Origin: Formosa sp. Hel1_33_131
GTDB lineage: Bacteria > Bacteroidota > Bacteroidia > Flavobacteriales > Flavobacteriaceae
DNA: 33,635 nt
Direction: 5' to 3'
Assembly: GCA_949499105.1 (NCBI GenBank)
Contig: CATEFX010000048.1
Coordinates: 1-33,635, forward strand
The position numbers and the translations under genes were made by a program. Shown one piece after another: positions 1 through 7,593 of this stretch. The notes under the pieces are model-generated. The model was not told where the DNA came from. It saw only the letters and a list, made by a program, of their open reading frames with translations, and did no database searches. Position 1 is the first letter of the stretch. Every line of letters starts with the position of its first letter.

Positions 1-2
1 TC

Positions 3-215
3 ATTCGGATTAGATTTTCCTCTGAAGGACAATCCATTTTCGTAATTTCAAATAGTGTTTTATTCATTCGGATTATGGGTTTTTTTGCATTACTTACAAC
101 TCCTTATATGTGGAATAAACCTCCTATTTATAAGTCTCTGTTTCAGGATAATAAGAACTTTAGTTCTCGTTTATACTTCAAATATATTAAATTGGTTTGG
201 TTGAAACGTTTGTAG
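3..215 (+). CDS. 3' end of an unidentified open reading frame, cut by the window edge
   Basis: An open frame enters from the left edge and ends at a TAG at 213-215, giving at least 70 residues. It contains a moderately hydrophobic stretch (around SNSVLFIRIMGFFALLTTPY) and ends in a basic tail (KLVWLKRL). The only internal ATG is at 75. The region is very A+T-rich, like the neighbouring integrase, and would belong to the same integrated element. A 12-bp direct repeat (TCATTCGGATTA at 1-12 and 64-75) lies in this frame and repeats the residues I-R-I 21 residues apart. No family is recognised. It could also be a chance open frame in A+T-rich DNA. Confidence 0.3.
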   Translation: MRIRFSSEGQSIFVISNSVLFIRIMGFFALLTTPYMWNKPPIYKSLFQDNKNFSSRLYFKYIKLVWLKRL

Positions 216-329
216 ATGAAAAAAAAACAGGATATAATAAAAAATCTTATTAAATACTTAACGTAGATGGATTACTTTAATCAAGAACCAGTTTTATCTT
301 CAAGTGAATTTGTTGATTTGATGAGTTAG
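216..329 (+). other. Two tiny in-frame ORFs, each starting directly after a TAG stop
   Basis: The frame that ends at 213-215 restarts at once with ATG (216), runs 16 codons to TAG (264-266), restarts with ATG (267), and runs 20 codons to TAG (327-329). Both junctions read TAGATG. The last TAG overlaps the stop codon of the opposing integrase gene (326-328). The peptides are MKKKQDIIKNLIKYLT and MDYFNQEPVLSSSEFVDLMS. They may be translationally coupled micro-ORFs or the decayed tail of one gene; neither resembles a known family. Confidence 0.15.
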
Positions 330-1966
330 AAAGGATTTTTAAGTAAATCACTTCTCATTTTATCATATTCTTTTTTAGTAATCATATCTTTAATTGTATC
401 TAATTCCTCAAATTTTTGTTTTAGAGATTTAGAAGGAGGTGGTGGTAAATCTACATCAATCTTCTCAACTGAACTATCACTACTATTTACATAGAAATTA
501 CTTTTCTTTTTTAAGAAGAGTGAGTTAGGTTTTAATAATAAATCTCTTTCTTCAATCTTATAATAATTTTGGAATACTCTTTCACTTTTATGACCTGTTT
601 GAACCATTATTTCACCACTTGAATAATTACCATTCAATACTAATGTTTTTATAAAAGTTTTCCTACCTGTGTGTGAGGATACAAGTTCCCATAATTCTTT
701 TGTAGTTCTACCCTTTTCTTTTCCTTTACTACCTAATTTTCTTACAATATATTTTCTATCAAAACCTAAACTTCTACAAATGTTTTTAATGTGTTTGTTA
801 AACTTCACATCACTAATTTGTTTTCCTTGTGATGTTCTTGGAAAAAGATAATCTTGTTGAGTTTTCCCTCTACTATATTTTTTGTAAATCTCAAATGAAA
901 CTTCATTTACACGAGGTGTAGCTTTTTTATTTGTTTTCTTTTGATAAAAAGTGAAAAAAGCTTCAACTCCTCCTTCTAATATAGAAGTTTCATTTCTTTT
1001 AGAGTGCTTGAAGTTTTCTAATTTCATATTCACACCATCACTAAATCTTACACCACAAGAACATAGGAAAACAAGTAAATCTTTATACACTTCATATGTT
1101 GTATATGTTTGTAATCCATTTTTGGTTTCATCATAGAAAAAATCCAATACACCATCTTTCTTATTTCTATTTGCTCTATCATTTGATAAATACTTTTTAT
1201 ACTCACCACTTTCACCATCAAAATCATATCCCTTAAAATCATATAGTTTTTCCAATTCACTATTGTATAAACATATAGGTGTTTCTTCATCACTTACTGA
1301 TTTTGCATCTTTTAATTCTCTTGGTATTTCAATTCTTTTTAGTTCTTTTGATTGAATAGAATACCACTTACAGAAGGTTCTTAAATATTGAAACCTTCTA
1401 TCAACTGAATGTGGTTGTAATCCATTACCATTCTTGGTTGGTTTATCAAATAACCAACTCATAAAGTTTCTGCAGTAATCTTTATCTAAATCATCAATTA
1501 GTAGGGTTCTTCTTCTATCTTTTTGAGTAAGTTGGATATATTCTTTAATATCCTTAACAACAGATTTAGTTTTACTCTTGGTATTGGATTGTATTTCTAC
1601 ATCATTCATATAATGATTTTCCCAATCTTCCACGAGTGAAAGTAATGGTAGAGTTCTAATACTTTTACTCTCACTTATCTTTTCTCTACCTTCAAGTTCT
1701 ATTTTGATTTGTGGAGGAAGTAAAACCTCACCAAGAGCTTTATATCTATTGACGATTTCATCAATCCTTGTTTTTAATGAGCTTATTTTGAGGTTCTTTA
1801 ATTTATAATCTTTATCACCTCTTGTAATTTTTTTTGTTTCATTATTCCAAAAGTTATCTTTACAAGATACTCCACTATAAATCTTGGTTCTTTTGTAGTT
1901 GTATTGGTAGGTAAAGTGTGGGTATATCCTACCTTTATTTTTTCGTGTAGTTAGAAACAAACTCAT
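326..1966 (-). CDS. Tyrosine recombinase / phage-type integrase of an integrated element
   Basis: This 546-residue protein should catalyse site-specific strand exchange between the element and the chromosome. The C-terminal catalytic domain shows the family residues: R307 in GVRFSDG, lysines near 343-348 on the beta-hairpin, H432-x-x-R435 in SSHTGRK, H459 in TGHKS, and the nucleophile Y468 nine residues after that histidine. The N-terminal part (about 1-100) looks like the arm-binding domain of Bacteroidota integrases, and about 108-220 the SAM-like core-binding domain. A roughly 70-residue basic, serine-rich tail follows the catalytic tyrosine. The start ATG lies 4 bp from a promoter-like box, suggesting a short or absent leader. 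The gene is clearly more A+T-rich than genes right of 2242 and sits beside the 3' end of tRNA-Val, the classic arrangement for a tRNA-targeting genomic island. Confidence 0.93.
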   Translation of the reverse strand: MSLFLTTRKNKGRIYPHFTYQYNYKRTKIYSGVSCKDNFWNNETKKITRGDKDYKLKNLKISSLKTRIDEIVNRYKALGEVLLPPQIKIELEGREKISESKSIRTLPLLSLVEDWENHYMNDVEIQSNTKSKTKSVVKDIKEYIQLTQKDRRRTLLIDDLDKDYCRNFMSWLFDKPTKNGNGLQPHSVDRRFQYLRTFCKWYSIQSKELKRIEIPRELKDAKSVSDEETPICLYNSELEKLYDFKGYDFDGESGEYKKYLSNDRANRNKKDGVLDFFYDETKNGLQTYTTYEVYKDLLVFLCSCGVRFSDGVNMKLENFKHSKRNETSILEGGVEAFFTFYQKKTNKKATPRVNEVSFEIYKKYSRGKTQQDYLFPRTSQGKQISDVKFNKHIKNICRSLGFDRKYIVRKLGSKGKEKGRTTKELWELVSSHTGRKTFIKTLVLNGNYSSGEIMVQTGHKSERVFQNYYKIEERDLLLKPNSLFLKKKSNFYVNSSDSSVEKIDVDLPPPPSKSLKQKFEELDTIKDMITKKEYDKMRSDLLKNPF

Positions 1967-1970
1967 AATG

Positions 1971-1978
1971 TAAAGATA
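1971..1978 (-). promoter_or_regulatory. Possible -7 box of the integrase gene
   Basis: On the minus strand this reads TATCTTTA, one mismatch from the Bacteroidota -7 consensus TAnnTTTG. It ends only 4 bp before the integrase ATG, so the transcript would be nearly leaderless. No TTG -33 element is seen at the expected distance; that spot is occupied by the TTTATCCCC repeats at 1993-2013. Confidence 0.3.
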
Positions 1979-1992
1979 AAGAAAAAATACAC

Positions 1993-2013
1993 TTTATCCC
2001 CTTTTTTATCCCC
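1993..2013. repeat. Two direct 9-bp repeats (TTTATCCCC) between integrase and tRNA
   Basis: TTTATCCCC occurs at 1993-2001 and again at 2005-2013, a 12-bp period, in otherwise C-poor DNA. The position, between the integrase start and the tRNA attachment region and over the expected -33 zone of the integrase promoter, fits integrase arm-type binding sites or an operator. The function is inferred from position only. Confidence 0.5.
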
Positions 2014-2071
2014 AAATCTTTATTTTCACCATCATTATAACTGATTTACAGAGATATATGATTTATTTTTG

Positions 2072-2098
2072 TGGGTCATACTGGATTCGAACCAGTGA
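2072..2098 (-). other. Putative attachment site: 3' part of tRNA-Val
   Basis: Elements whose integrase gene abuts a tRNA 3' end normally recombine within the T-arm and acceptor stem and rebuild the tRNA on integration. The tRNA-Val T-arm plus acceptor strand lies here, with the integrase starting about 106 bp away. The second copy of the core would lie to the left, outside the window, so the site is inferred and its exact limits are unknown. Confidence 0.4.
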
Positions 2099-2146
2099 CT
2101 TCTACCCTGTCAAGGTAACACTCTGAACCAACTGAGTTAATGACCC
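2072..2146 (-). tRNA. tRNA-Val (anticodon GAC)
   Basis: The minus strand folds into a complete cloverleaf of 75 nt. The acceptor GGGTCAT pairs with ATGACCC, the D-arm ACTC pairs with GAGT, the anticodon stem TTACC pairs with GGTAG (one G-U) around loop TTGACAG, and the T-arm ACTGG-TTCGAAT-CCAGT is perfect. The discriminator base is A and CCA is not encoded. Anticodon GAC reads valine codons GUC/GUU. It appears to be the integration target of the element to its left. Confidence 0.95.
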
Positions 2147-2160
2147 CCTTTTGTAGGGTG

Positions 2161-2168
2161 TAAAAATA
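2161..2168 (-). promoter_or_regulatory. Possible -7 box of tRNA-Val
   Basis: The minus strand reads TATTTTTA, one mismatch from TAnnTTTG, ending 14 bp upstream of the mature tRNA 5' end. No clear TTG -33 element is found at the usual spacing. Confidence 0.3.
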
Positions 2169-2241
2169 CTAATATCTTTTAATTATGTATCTTTATTTTT
2201 TAATTTCTAAAAATTTTTATTAATAACCAATATTTAGTCTA

Positions 2242-2967
2242 TTGTTACTTTTAACCAATCAAACATTTCCCAACTACATTATCAAATTTATGTCCGATGA
2301 ATGGATCGTTAATAATATCGCTGTTTTAGTGGTTGTTATTTTCATCTTAGGGTTAGGTCGTTTTTTGTCCTCTCAAAATAATATCAGAGTCACTTATATC
2401 ATAGGGGTGATTTTATTTTTCACATCGGTAGTCACACCCCTGCGAACGGCTATTAATGGGCACTGGAATGTAGTGACAGACTTGCCTTTTCATTTGTGTG
2501 GAATTTCGGGACTGATCTGTTCTGTTCTCCCTTTTTTAAAACGAAAACAAGCCTTGTTTGATTTTGTGTTTTACACCGGAGTTATCGGAGGCATTATGTC
2601 CGTGCTAACCCCTCAAATGAATGGCTATGACGGCAGTGATTTTGCGTATTTAGAATACTATATAAGACATGTCTTGATCTTTTTGTTACCTCTGTATATG
2701 CTTCAAAATTTAAATATCAGACTCTCTAAATATTCAGTTTTCACCTCCTTTATTGTCATTAATGTATTTTTGGTTTTTATCATGCCTTTGAATTTCTATT
2801 TAGGCTCAAATTATATGTATTTGGCAGAACCGCCACAAGCTAACAACCCTTTAATTATCGGAGTATGGCCCTATTATTTGTTATGGTTTGAAGTATTTAT
2901 TGTGGTGTTGATGTTTATTTTTTATAAACTTTCTACATTGAGATTTAACATAAATAGAAGTAACTAA
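2242..2967 (+). CDS. YwaF/TMEM164-like (TIGR02206-type) integral membrane protein
   Basis: This multi-pass inner-membrane protein has about six hydrophobic segments (roughly residues 24-41, 51-66, 85-97, 106-123, 141-156, 166-185, 208-228). It carries the marks of the YwaF/TIGR02206 family: LPFHLCG (H84, C86), a histidine in the IRHVLIF segment (H143), and the NYMYL plus NNPLIIGVWPYYL region near the C-terminus. Animal TMEM164 has been reported as a cysteine-dependent phospholipid acyltransferase; whether the bacterial proteins share that activity is unknown. The frame opens with TTG at 2242; the first ATG is codon 17 (2290), and starting there gives 225 residues, close to the usual family size, so 2290 is a real alternative. 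It is the first chromosomal gene right of tRNA-Val and stands alone. Confidence 0.82.
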   Translation: MLLLTNQTFPNYIIKFMSDEWIVNNIAVLVVVIFILGLGRFLSSQNNIRVTYIIGVILFFTSVVTPLRTAINGHWNVVTDLPFHLCGISGLICSVLPFLKRKQALFDFVFYTGVIGGIMSVLTPQMNGYDGSDFAYLEYYIRHVLIFLLPLYMLQNLNIRLSKYSVFTSFIVINVFLVFIMPLNFYLGSNYMYLAEPPQANNPLIIGVWPYYLLWFEVFIVVLMFIFYKLSTLRFNINRSN

Positions 2968-3026
2968 TTAGCGTTTATAGCAGACTTCACTATCTTCGCT
3001 ACAGAAATGAATTAAACCCTAAATAT

Positions 3027-4007
3027 ATGAAACTTCACATCCTACTTTTAGCCGGCCTCTTTTTTCAAATGGGTCACACACAAGAGTTTGAAAAGGTAAA
3101 ACCTCAAGAGCTACAAGCGATGGTCAGTTTTTTGACTTCTGACGAACTCAAAGGACGAGAAACCGCCACTGAAAGCGAGTTAATAGCAGCCCAATTTATC
3201 AAGTCAAAATTCATCGAATCAGGAATCAAACCCTATTTCGAAACCTATATGGACCCTTTTGAGTCAAAACGATATAAGGGCGTTAATGTGGTTGGATTTA
3301 TAGAAGGAAATGATCCTAAATTAAAACATGAAATGGTACTCTTAGGAGCGCATTACGATCATTTAGGCTTTGGTAAAATAGTCAATAACGACTCCATTGC
3401 TAATGGTGCCAATGATAATGCTTCAGGGACTGCGACGGTTTTGGCCATTGCCAACCGTTTAGCGCACTTGGGGGCCAATAAGCGATCCGTTATTATAGCC
3501 TTGTTTTCGGGAGAAGAAAAAGGATTGTTAGGCTCAAAATCCTTAGCTAAAAAACTAAATGAACAACAAATCGATTTATATACCATGCTAAATTTTGAAA
3601 TGATTGGCGTGCCATTTACAGGTCGTGATTACGACGTTTTCCTGACGGGTTATGAATTGTCTGATTTGGGCGAAAAATTAAATACGTATACCAATTCAAC
3701 CCTAGTTGGGGTTTCAAAGATTGCTAAAAAGTACAATCTTTTCAAACGATCCGATAATTATTCGTTTCATAAAGAATTTAAAGTACCAAGTCATACCATT
3801 TCTTCTTGTGATTTGACTAATTTTGATTTTTATCACCATGTGGATGATGAAATAGATCTTTTAGATTTTACTTTTATGGCAACAACTATAAATAAATTAA
3901 TCCCTGGAATCGTGCAAATTTGCAACAGCGACTCCAAAGAAATACAAATGTATGAAACGAGCATGCCAAAAATAGTGTCGCCCGAGGGAATGCTTCATCG
4001 CGAATAG
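3027..4007 (+). CDS. Secreted M28-family zinc metallopeptidase
   Basis: The 326-residue protein begins with a signal peptide (hydrophobic residues 4-15, likely cleavage near HTQ18), so it acts outside the cytoplasm. The catalytic domain of M28 aminopeptidases is plain: AHYDHLG with H109 and D111, GANDNASGT with the bridging D130, SGEEKGLLGS with general base E163 and ligand E164, E191 in NFEMIG (Asp or Glu in the family), and H270/H271 in FYHHVDDE. All expected di-zinc ligands are therefore present. Family members remove N-terminal residues from peptides; the specificity cannot be read here. It lies 59 bp after the membrane protein and is followed by a duplicated segment that leads into the SDR gene. 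Confidence 0.9.
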   Translation: MKLHILLLAGLFFQMGHTQEFEKVKPQELQAMVSFLTSDELKGRETATESELIAAQFIKSKFIESGIKPYFETYMDPFESKRYKGVNVVGFIEGNDPKLKHEMVLLGAHYDHLGFGKIVNNDSIANGANDNASGTATVLAIANRLAHLGANKRSVIIALFSGEEKGLLGSKSLAKKLNEQQIDLYTMLNFEMIGVPFTGRDYDVFLTGYELSDLGEKLNTYTNSTLVGVSKIAKKYNLFKRSDNYSFHKEFKVPSHTISSCDLTNFDFYHHVDDEIDLLDFTFMATTINKLIPGIVQICNSDSKEIQMYETSMPKIVSPEGMLHRE

Positions 4008-4137
4008 CATGTGACCCCTAAAAAACAATAGATAGAAACACATGAAACATCCATAGCTAGAACTTGATACTCAAGAAAATGATTCTATGGATGAACCATG
4101 TGACCGTTAAAAAATAATAGATAGAAACACATGAAAC
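4008..4137. repeat. 41-bp direct duplication (38/41 identical) around a 48-bp spacer
   Basis: Positions 4008-4048 and 4097-4137 match at 38 of 41 bases and are 89 bp apart. The first copy starts directly after the M28 peptidase stop codon; the second ends inside the first codons of the SDR gene, so the first copy carries a decoy ATGAAAC followed by an early TAG (4053-4055). The spacer is mostly a hairpin. This looks like a tandem duplication of the SDR start region, or a small palindromic insertion flanked by duplicated sequence. Confidence 0.85.
4048..4093. repeat. Inverted repeat (9-bp arms) with a nested small hairpin
   Basis: CATCCATAG (4048-4056) is perfectly complementary to CTATGGATG (4085-4093). 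Inside the 28-nt loop, CTTG-ATACT-CAAG can form a second small stem (4063-4075). No T-run follows, so it is not a standard terminator; it could be an mRNA structure ahead of the SDR gene. Confidence 0.65.
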
Positions 4138-4820
4138 CAACTAAAACAGTTATAATTACAGGGACCAGCCGCGGCATCGGTTTTGAACTCGTCCATCTTT
4201 TTGCCAATGCAGGTTATGAGGTTTTGGCGCTGTCCAGAAACGCAAAGCCCGTTTCAAATTTAAATTTTGAAAACATCACTGCCTTGTCGTTTGACTTAAG
4301 TAAATCCGAAGATTATGATCGGGTAGAGGCCTTTGTAAAAAAAGAATGGAAACAAGTTGATATTCTGATTAATAATGCAGGAACTCTTTTAAATAAGCCG
4401 TTTGCTGACACTACTTTTGAAGACTTTCAACAGGTATATAACACCAATGTTTTTGGAGTGGCAGAACTCACACGACGCATGATTCCATTCATGCCCTCAA
4501 AAGGCCATGTGGTGACGATTAGTTCCATGGGAGGCGTTCAGGGTTCTGTAAAATTCCCTGGTCTTGCAGCCTATAGTTCTAGCAAAGGCGCAGTGATTAC
4601 ACTCACCGAACTTTTAGCAGAAGAATACAAAGAAACTGGGCCTTCTTTTAATGTTTTGGCATTAGGTGCCGTGCAAACAGAAATGCTTGCAGAAGCTTTT
4701 CCAGGCTATGAAGCACCAAATACAGCCGCTCAAATGGCGGCTTATATTTTTGATTTCTCCATGAACGGAACTCAGTTTTATAATGGAAAATTGTTGCAAA
4801 TTTCGAACTCGACGCCCTAA
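4131..4820 (+). CDS. Short-chain dehydrogenase/reductase (SDR)
   Basis: This is a 229-residue classical SDR, a cytoplasmic NAD(P)-dependent oxidoreductase of unknown substrate. The Rossmann nucleotide loop TGTSRGIG is at 10-17, the NNAG motif at 81-84, the structural Asn at N106 in TNVFG, the catalytic Ser at S131 or S132, and the Y148-x3-K152 pair in YSSSK. R36 after the second beta strand suggests NADPH preference. The protein is slightly short for the family (about 250) because the substrate-binding C-terminus is reduced. The start ATG lies within the second copy of a 41-bp duplication, and nearly the same start region occurs 89 bp upstream, where it is dead. Confidence 0.9.
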   Translation: MKPTKTVIITGTSRGIGFELVHLFANAGYEVLALSRNAKPVSNLNFENITALSFDLSKSEDYDRVEAFVKKEWKQVDILINNAGTLLNKPFADTTFEDFQQVYNTNVFGVAELTRRMIPFMPSKGHVVTISSMGGVQGSVKFPGLAAYSSSKGAVITLTELLAEEYKETGPSFNVLALGAVQTEMLAEAFPGYEAPNTAAQMAAYIFDFSMNGTQFYNGKLLQISNSTP

Positions 4821-4897
4821 CTACAAACACATTCTTTTTAAAAAATAATGCCGTAGGTTTAACAGCTTGTTAACGGAATTAAAATAAAATATTTCTT

Positions 4898-4905
4898 TAC
4901 TTTTG
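4898..4905 (+). promoter_or_regulatory. Probable -7 box of ffh
   Basis: TACTTTTG matches the Bacteroidota -7 consensus TAnnTTTG exactly and lies 23 bp before the ffh start. A TTG at 4867-4869 is 28 bp upstream, longer than the usual 17-23 bp spacing, so the -33 element is uncertain. Confidence 0.5.
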
Positions 4906-4928
4906 TACCTCGATAAAAACAACTTTTT

Positions 4929-6260
4929 ATGTTTAATAGTTTAAGTGAAAAATTAGATAAAGCCCTCCACGTCCTCAAAGGCCACGGGCGCATTTCAGAA
5001 ATCAACGTAGCTGAGACTCTCAAAGAGGTCCGACGCGCGTTACTGGATGCCGATGTGAATTATAAAATTGCGAAAGAATTCACCAATCGAGTGAAGGAAA
5101 AAGCATTAGGTCAAAACGTTTTGACGACGCTTCAGCCAGGTCAATTGATGGTCAAAATTGTAAAAGACGAACTGACCGCCTTAATGGGAGGGGATGTTGA
5201 AGCTATTAATGTGTCAGCAACCCCAAGTGTCATTTTGATGTCAGGATTGCAAGGGTCGGGTAAAACCACCTTCTCTGGAAAATTGGCCAATTACCTAAAA
5301 ACAAAGAAAACCAAAAAACCACTATTAGTGGCTTGTGACGTGTACCGTCCTGCCGCCATTGATCAGTTACATATCGTTGGAGAACAAGTTGGGGTTGAGG
5401 TCTATAGCGATCGCGGGAATACCGATCCAGTTGCCATTGCCAAGGCTGGAATTGCAGAAGCCAAAGCTAAAGGCTGTAATGTAGTGATTATTGATACTGC
5501 CGGTCGTTTGGCTGTTGATGAAGTCATGATGACCGAAATTGCTAATATTCACAAAGCCATCCAACCGCAAGAAACGCTATTTGTCGTCGATGCAATGACG
5601 GGACAAGATGCCGTAAATACTGCCAAAGCATTCAATGATATTCTAAATTTTGATGGGGTTATTTTGACCAAATTAGATGGAGACACTCGTGGTGGAGCCG
5701 CCATATCCATAAAGTCAGTCGTCAATAAGCCGATTAAATTTATTGGTACAGGCGAAAAAATGGAAGCCATTGATGTGTTCTACCCTGCACGTATGGCCGA
5801 ACGAATTTTGGGCATGGGAGATGTGGTTTCTTTAGTTGAACGTGCACAAGAGCAGTTTGATGAGCAAGAAGCGCGGAAAATCCAAAAGAAAATTGCTAAA
5901 AACCAATTTGGGTTTGATGATTTTTTATCTCAAATTCAACAGGTTAAAAAGATGGGGAATATGAAAGACCTCATGGGGATGATTCCTGGGGCTGGAAAAA
6001 TGATGAAAGATGTGGATGTCGATGACGATGCGTTTAAACATATTGAAGCCATCATTCATTCGATGACTCCCGAAGAGCGCAGCAAGCCAACCCTGCTAAA
6101 TGCCAGTCGTAAAAAACGGATTGGAGCTGGATCAGGGACGACCATTCAACAGGTGAATCAATTGATGAAACAGTTTGATCAAATGAGTAAAATGATGAAA
6201 ATGATGCAAGGCGGTGGCGGTCAAAAAATGATGCAAATGATGAAAAATATGCCACGATAG
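4929..6260 (+). CDS. ffh: Signal recognition particle GTPase Ffh (SRP54)
   Basis: This is the protein subunit of the bacterial signal recognition particle, which binds signal sequences on ribosomes and targets them to FtsY and the Sec translocon. The 443 residues show the N domain (about 1-90), then the G domain with P-loop GLQGSGKT (106-113), DVYRPAA (137-143), DTAGR (189-193) and TKLDGDTRGG (247-256). The methionine-rich M domain follows (about 300-443), with the RNA-binding region SRKKRIGAGSGTT and a C-terminus rich in MM pairs. The length is normal. folD follows after 24 bp and is probably co-transcribed. The SRP RNA gene is not seen in the window. Confidence 0.98.
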   Translation: MFNSLSEKLDKALHVLKGHGRISEINVAETLKEVRRALLDADVNYKIAKEFTNRVKEKALGQNVLTTLQPGQLMVKIVKDELTALMGGDVEAINVSATPSVILMSGLQGSGKTTFSGKLANYLKTKKTKKPLLVACDVYRPAAIDQLHIVGEQVGVEVYSDRGNTDPVAIAKAGIAEAKAKGCNVVIIDTAGRLAVDEVMMTEIANIHKAIQPQETLFVVDAMTGQDAVNTAKAFNDILNFDGVILTKLDGDTRGGAAISIKSVVNKPIKFIGTGEKMEAIDVFYPARMAERILGMGDVVSLVERAQEQFDEQEARKIQKKIAKNQFGFDDFLSQIQQVKKMGNMKDLMGMIPGAGKMMKDVDVDDDAFKHIEAIIHSMTPEERSKPTLLNASRKKRIGAGSGTTIQQVNQLMKQFDQMSKMMKMMQGGGGQKMMQMMKNMPR

Positions 6261-6284
6261 AGTTAAATTAATAAGCAATTTATA

Positions 6285-7175
6285 ATGAAATTACTAGACG
6301 GGAAACAAACCAGTGCAGATATTAAAGTTGAAATTGCTGCGGCAGTTTCAAAAATAAAAGATCAAGGAAAACGTGCGCCACACTTGGCTGCGATTCTTGT
6401 GGGAACCAATGGCGCGAGTATGACCTACGTCGGCGCTAAAGTGAAAGCCTGTGAGCTTGTTGGATTTGATTCTACCTTGATTGATTTACCCGTTGAAACG
6501 ACCGAAGCCGATTTACTTTCTGAAATACACGCCTTAAATGACAATCCAGCGATTGATGGATTTATAGTGCAGTTGCCTTTGCCAAAACATATCGACGAAC
6601 AAAAAGTCTTGATGGCGGTACATCCCGATAAAGATGTAGATGGCTTTCATCCGATGAATGTCGGACGAATGGCTTTGGATTTACCAACATTTTTACCAGC
6701 TACGCCCTATGGAATTATGGAGCTTTTAGAACGCTATGAAGTACCAACCTCAGGAAAGCATGTGGTCGTCATTGGAAGAAGTCATATTGTGGGGCGCCCA
6801 ATGAGTATTTTAATGAGTCAAAAACGCCCAGCGGGTGATGCGACCGTGACCATAGCACACAGTCGTACCACTAATTTATCGGAACTAACTTTAGATGCTG
6901 ATATCATCGTTGCAGCTTTAGGAATTCCAGAATTTTTAACTGCTGAAATGGTGAAGCCTGGCGCGGTTATTATTGATGTGGGAATTACAAGAGTTCCGGA
7001 TGAAACCAAGAAAAGAGGCTACCGTATTGCGGGCGATGTTCATTTTGAAACTGTGGCTAAAAAAGCAAGTTTCATCACACCGGTTCCTGGTGGAGTAGGG
7101 CCAATGACCATTGCAATGTTACTTAAAAACACCCTCCTCGCTTGTGAACGTCATGCAGCAACAGACACTATTTAG
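6285..7175 (+). CDS. folD: Bifunctional methylenetetrahydrofolate dehydrogenase/cyclohydrolase FolD
   Basis: FolD interconverts 5,10-methylene-, 5,10-methenyl- and 10-formyl-tetrahydrofolate in the cytoplasm, supplying one-carbon units for purines and fMet. The 296 residues contain the catalytic lysine in YVGAK (K52), the substrate-binding QLPLP (96-100), DKDVDG (115-120), the NADP-binding GRSHIVGRP (164-172) and the C-terminal signature [11 protein letters not shown] (265-275). All landmarks and the length are typical. It follows ffh by 24 bp, probably in one transcript. Its last 8 bp overlap the convergent VOC gene, so there is no room for a terminator between the two. Confidence 0.98.
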   Translation: MKLLDGKQTSADIKVEIAAAVSKIKDQGKRAPHLAAILVGTNGASMTYVGAKVKACELVGFDSTLIDLPVETTEADLLSEIHALNDNPAIDGFIVQLPLPKHIDEQKVLMAVHPDKDVDGFHPMNVGRMALDLPTFLPATPYGIMELLERYEVPTSGKHVVVIGRSHIVGRPMSILMSQKRPAGDATVTIAHSRTTNLSELTLDADIIVAALGIPEFLTAEMVKPGAVIIDVGITRVPDETKKRGYRIAGDVHFETVAKKASFITPVPGGVGPMTIAMLLKNTLLACERHAATDTI

Positions 7176-7593
7176 CAAAAATCTGAGACGTATCTTTAAA
7201 CGCTTTAAATTCTAAAGCATTCCCTGCGGGATCATAAAAAAACATCGTGGCTTGTTCGCCAACCTGACCTTTAAAACGGATATAAGGTTCAATAATAAAG
7301 TCGATTTTTTGACGTTTTAAATTCTCTGCAAACGTTTCAAAATGTTCCCATGGAAGAATCACCCCAAAATGAGGAACAGGTACTTGTTTTCCATCTACCT
7401 TATTTAGATGTAAATCGTTGTCAGTTTCTTTTGGTTTAAAATGAATCACGAGTTGATGTCCAAAAAAATTAAAATCAACCCAATGGTCACTACTGCGACC
7501 TTCTTCACACCCTAAAGTATCTCTATAAAAAACACGACAGGCTTCTAAATTCCACACCGGAATGGCTAAATGAAAAGGGGAGACCGTACGCAT
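7168..7593 (-). CDS. VOC-superfamily (glyoxalase/bleomycin-resistance-like) protein
   Basis: The 141-residue protein has two beta-alpha-beta-beta-beta modules of the vicinal oxygen chelate fold. Likely metal ligands at the expected places are H8 (PFHLAIPV), H46 or H51 in the GHQLVIH strand, H75 (VPHFGVIL), and E128 in [10 protein letters not shown] (121-130), a signature seen in many dioxygenase-like VOC proteins. The reaction is unknown. The ATG shares its A with the rluF-like stop codon (TAATG), indicating coupled translation. The 3' end overlaps folD by 8 bp on the opposite strand. It is the last gene of the minus-strand run that starts at 10094. Confidence 0.85.
   Translation of the reverse strand: MRTVSPFHLAIPVWNLEACRVFYRDTLGCEEGRSSDHWVDFNFFGHQLVIHFKPKETDNDLHLNKVDGKQVPVPHFGVILPWEHFETFAENLKRQKIDFIIEPYIRFKGQVGEQATMFFYDPAGNALEFKAFKDTSQIFAK

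Noticed and set aside
216-329. TAG read as an amino acid (recoded amber) joining the three frames at the left edge
   Set aside because: No suppressor tRNA or readthrough signal is seen, and each TAG is followed directly by ATG, which favours restart or decay.
1-2146. Defence or toxin-antitoxin system on the element
   Set aside because: Only the integrase is visible inside the window; the short frames at 3-329 match no known toxin, antitoxin or defence protein.
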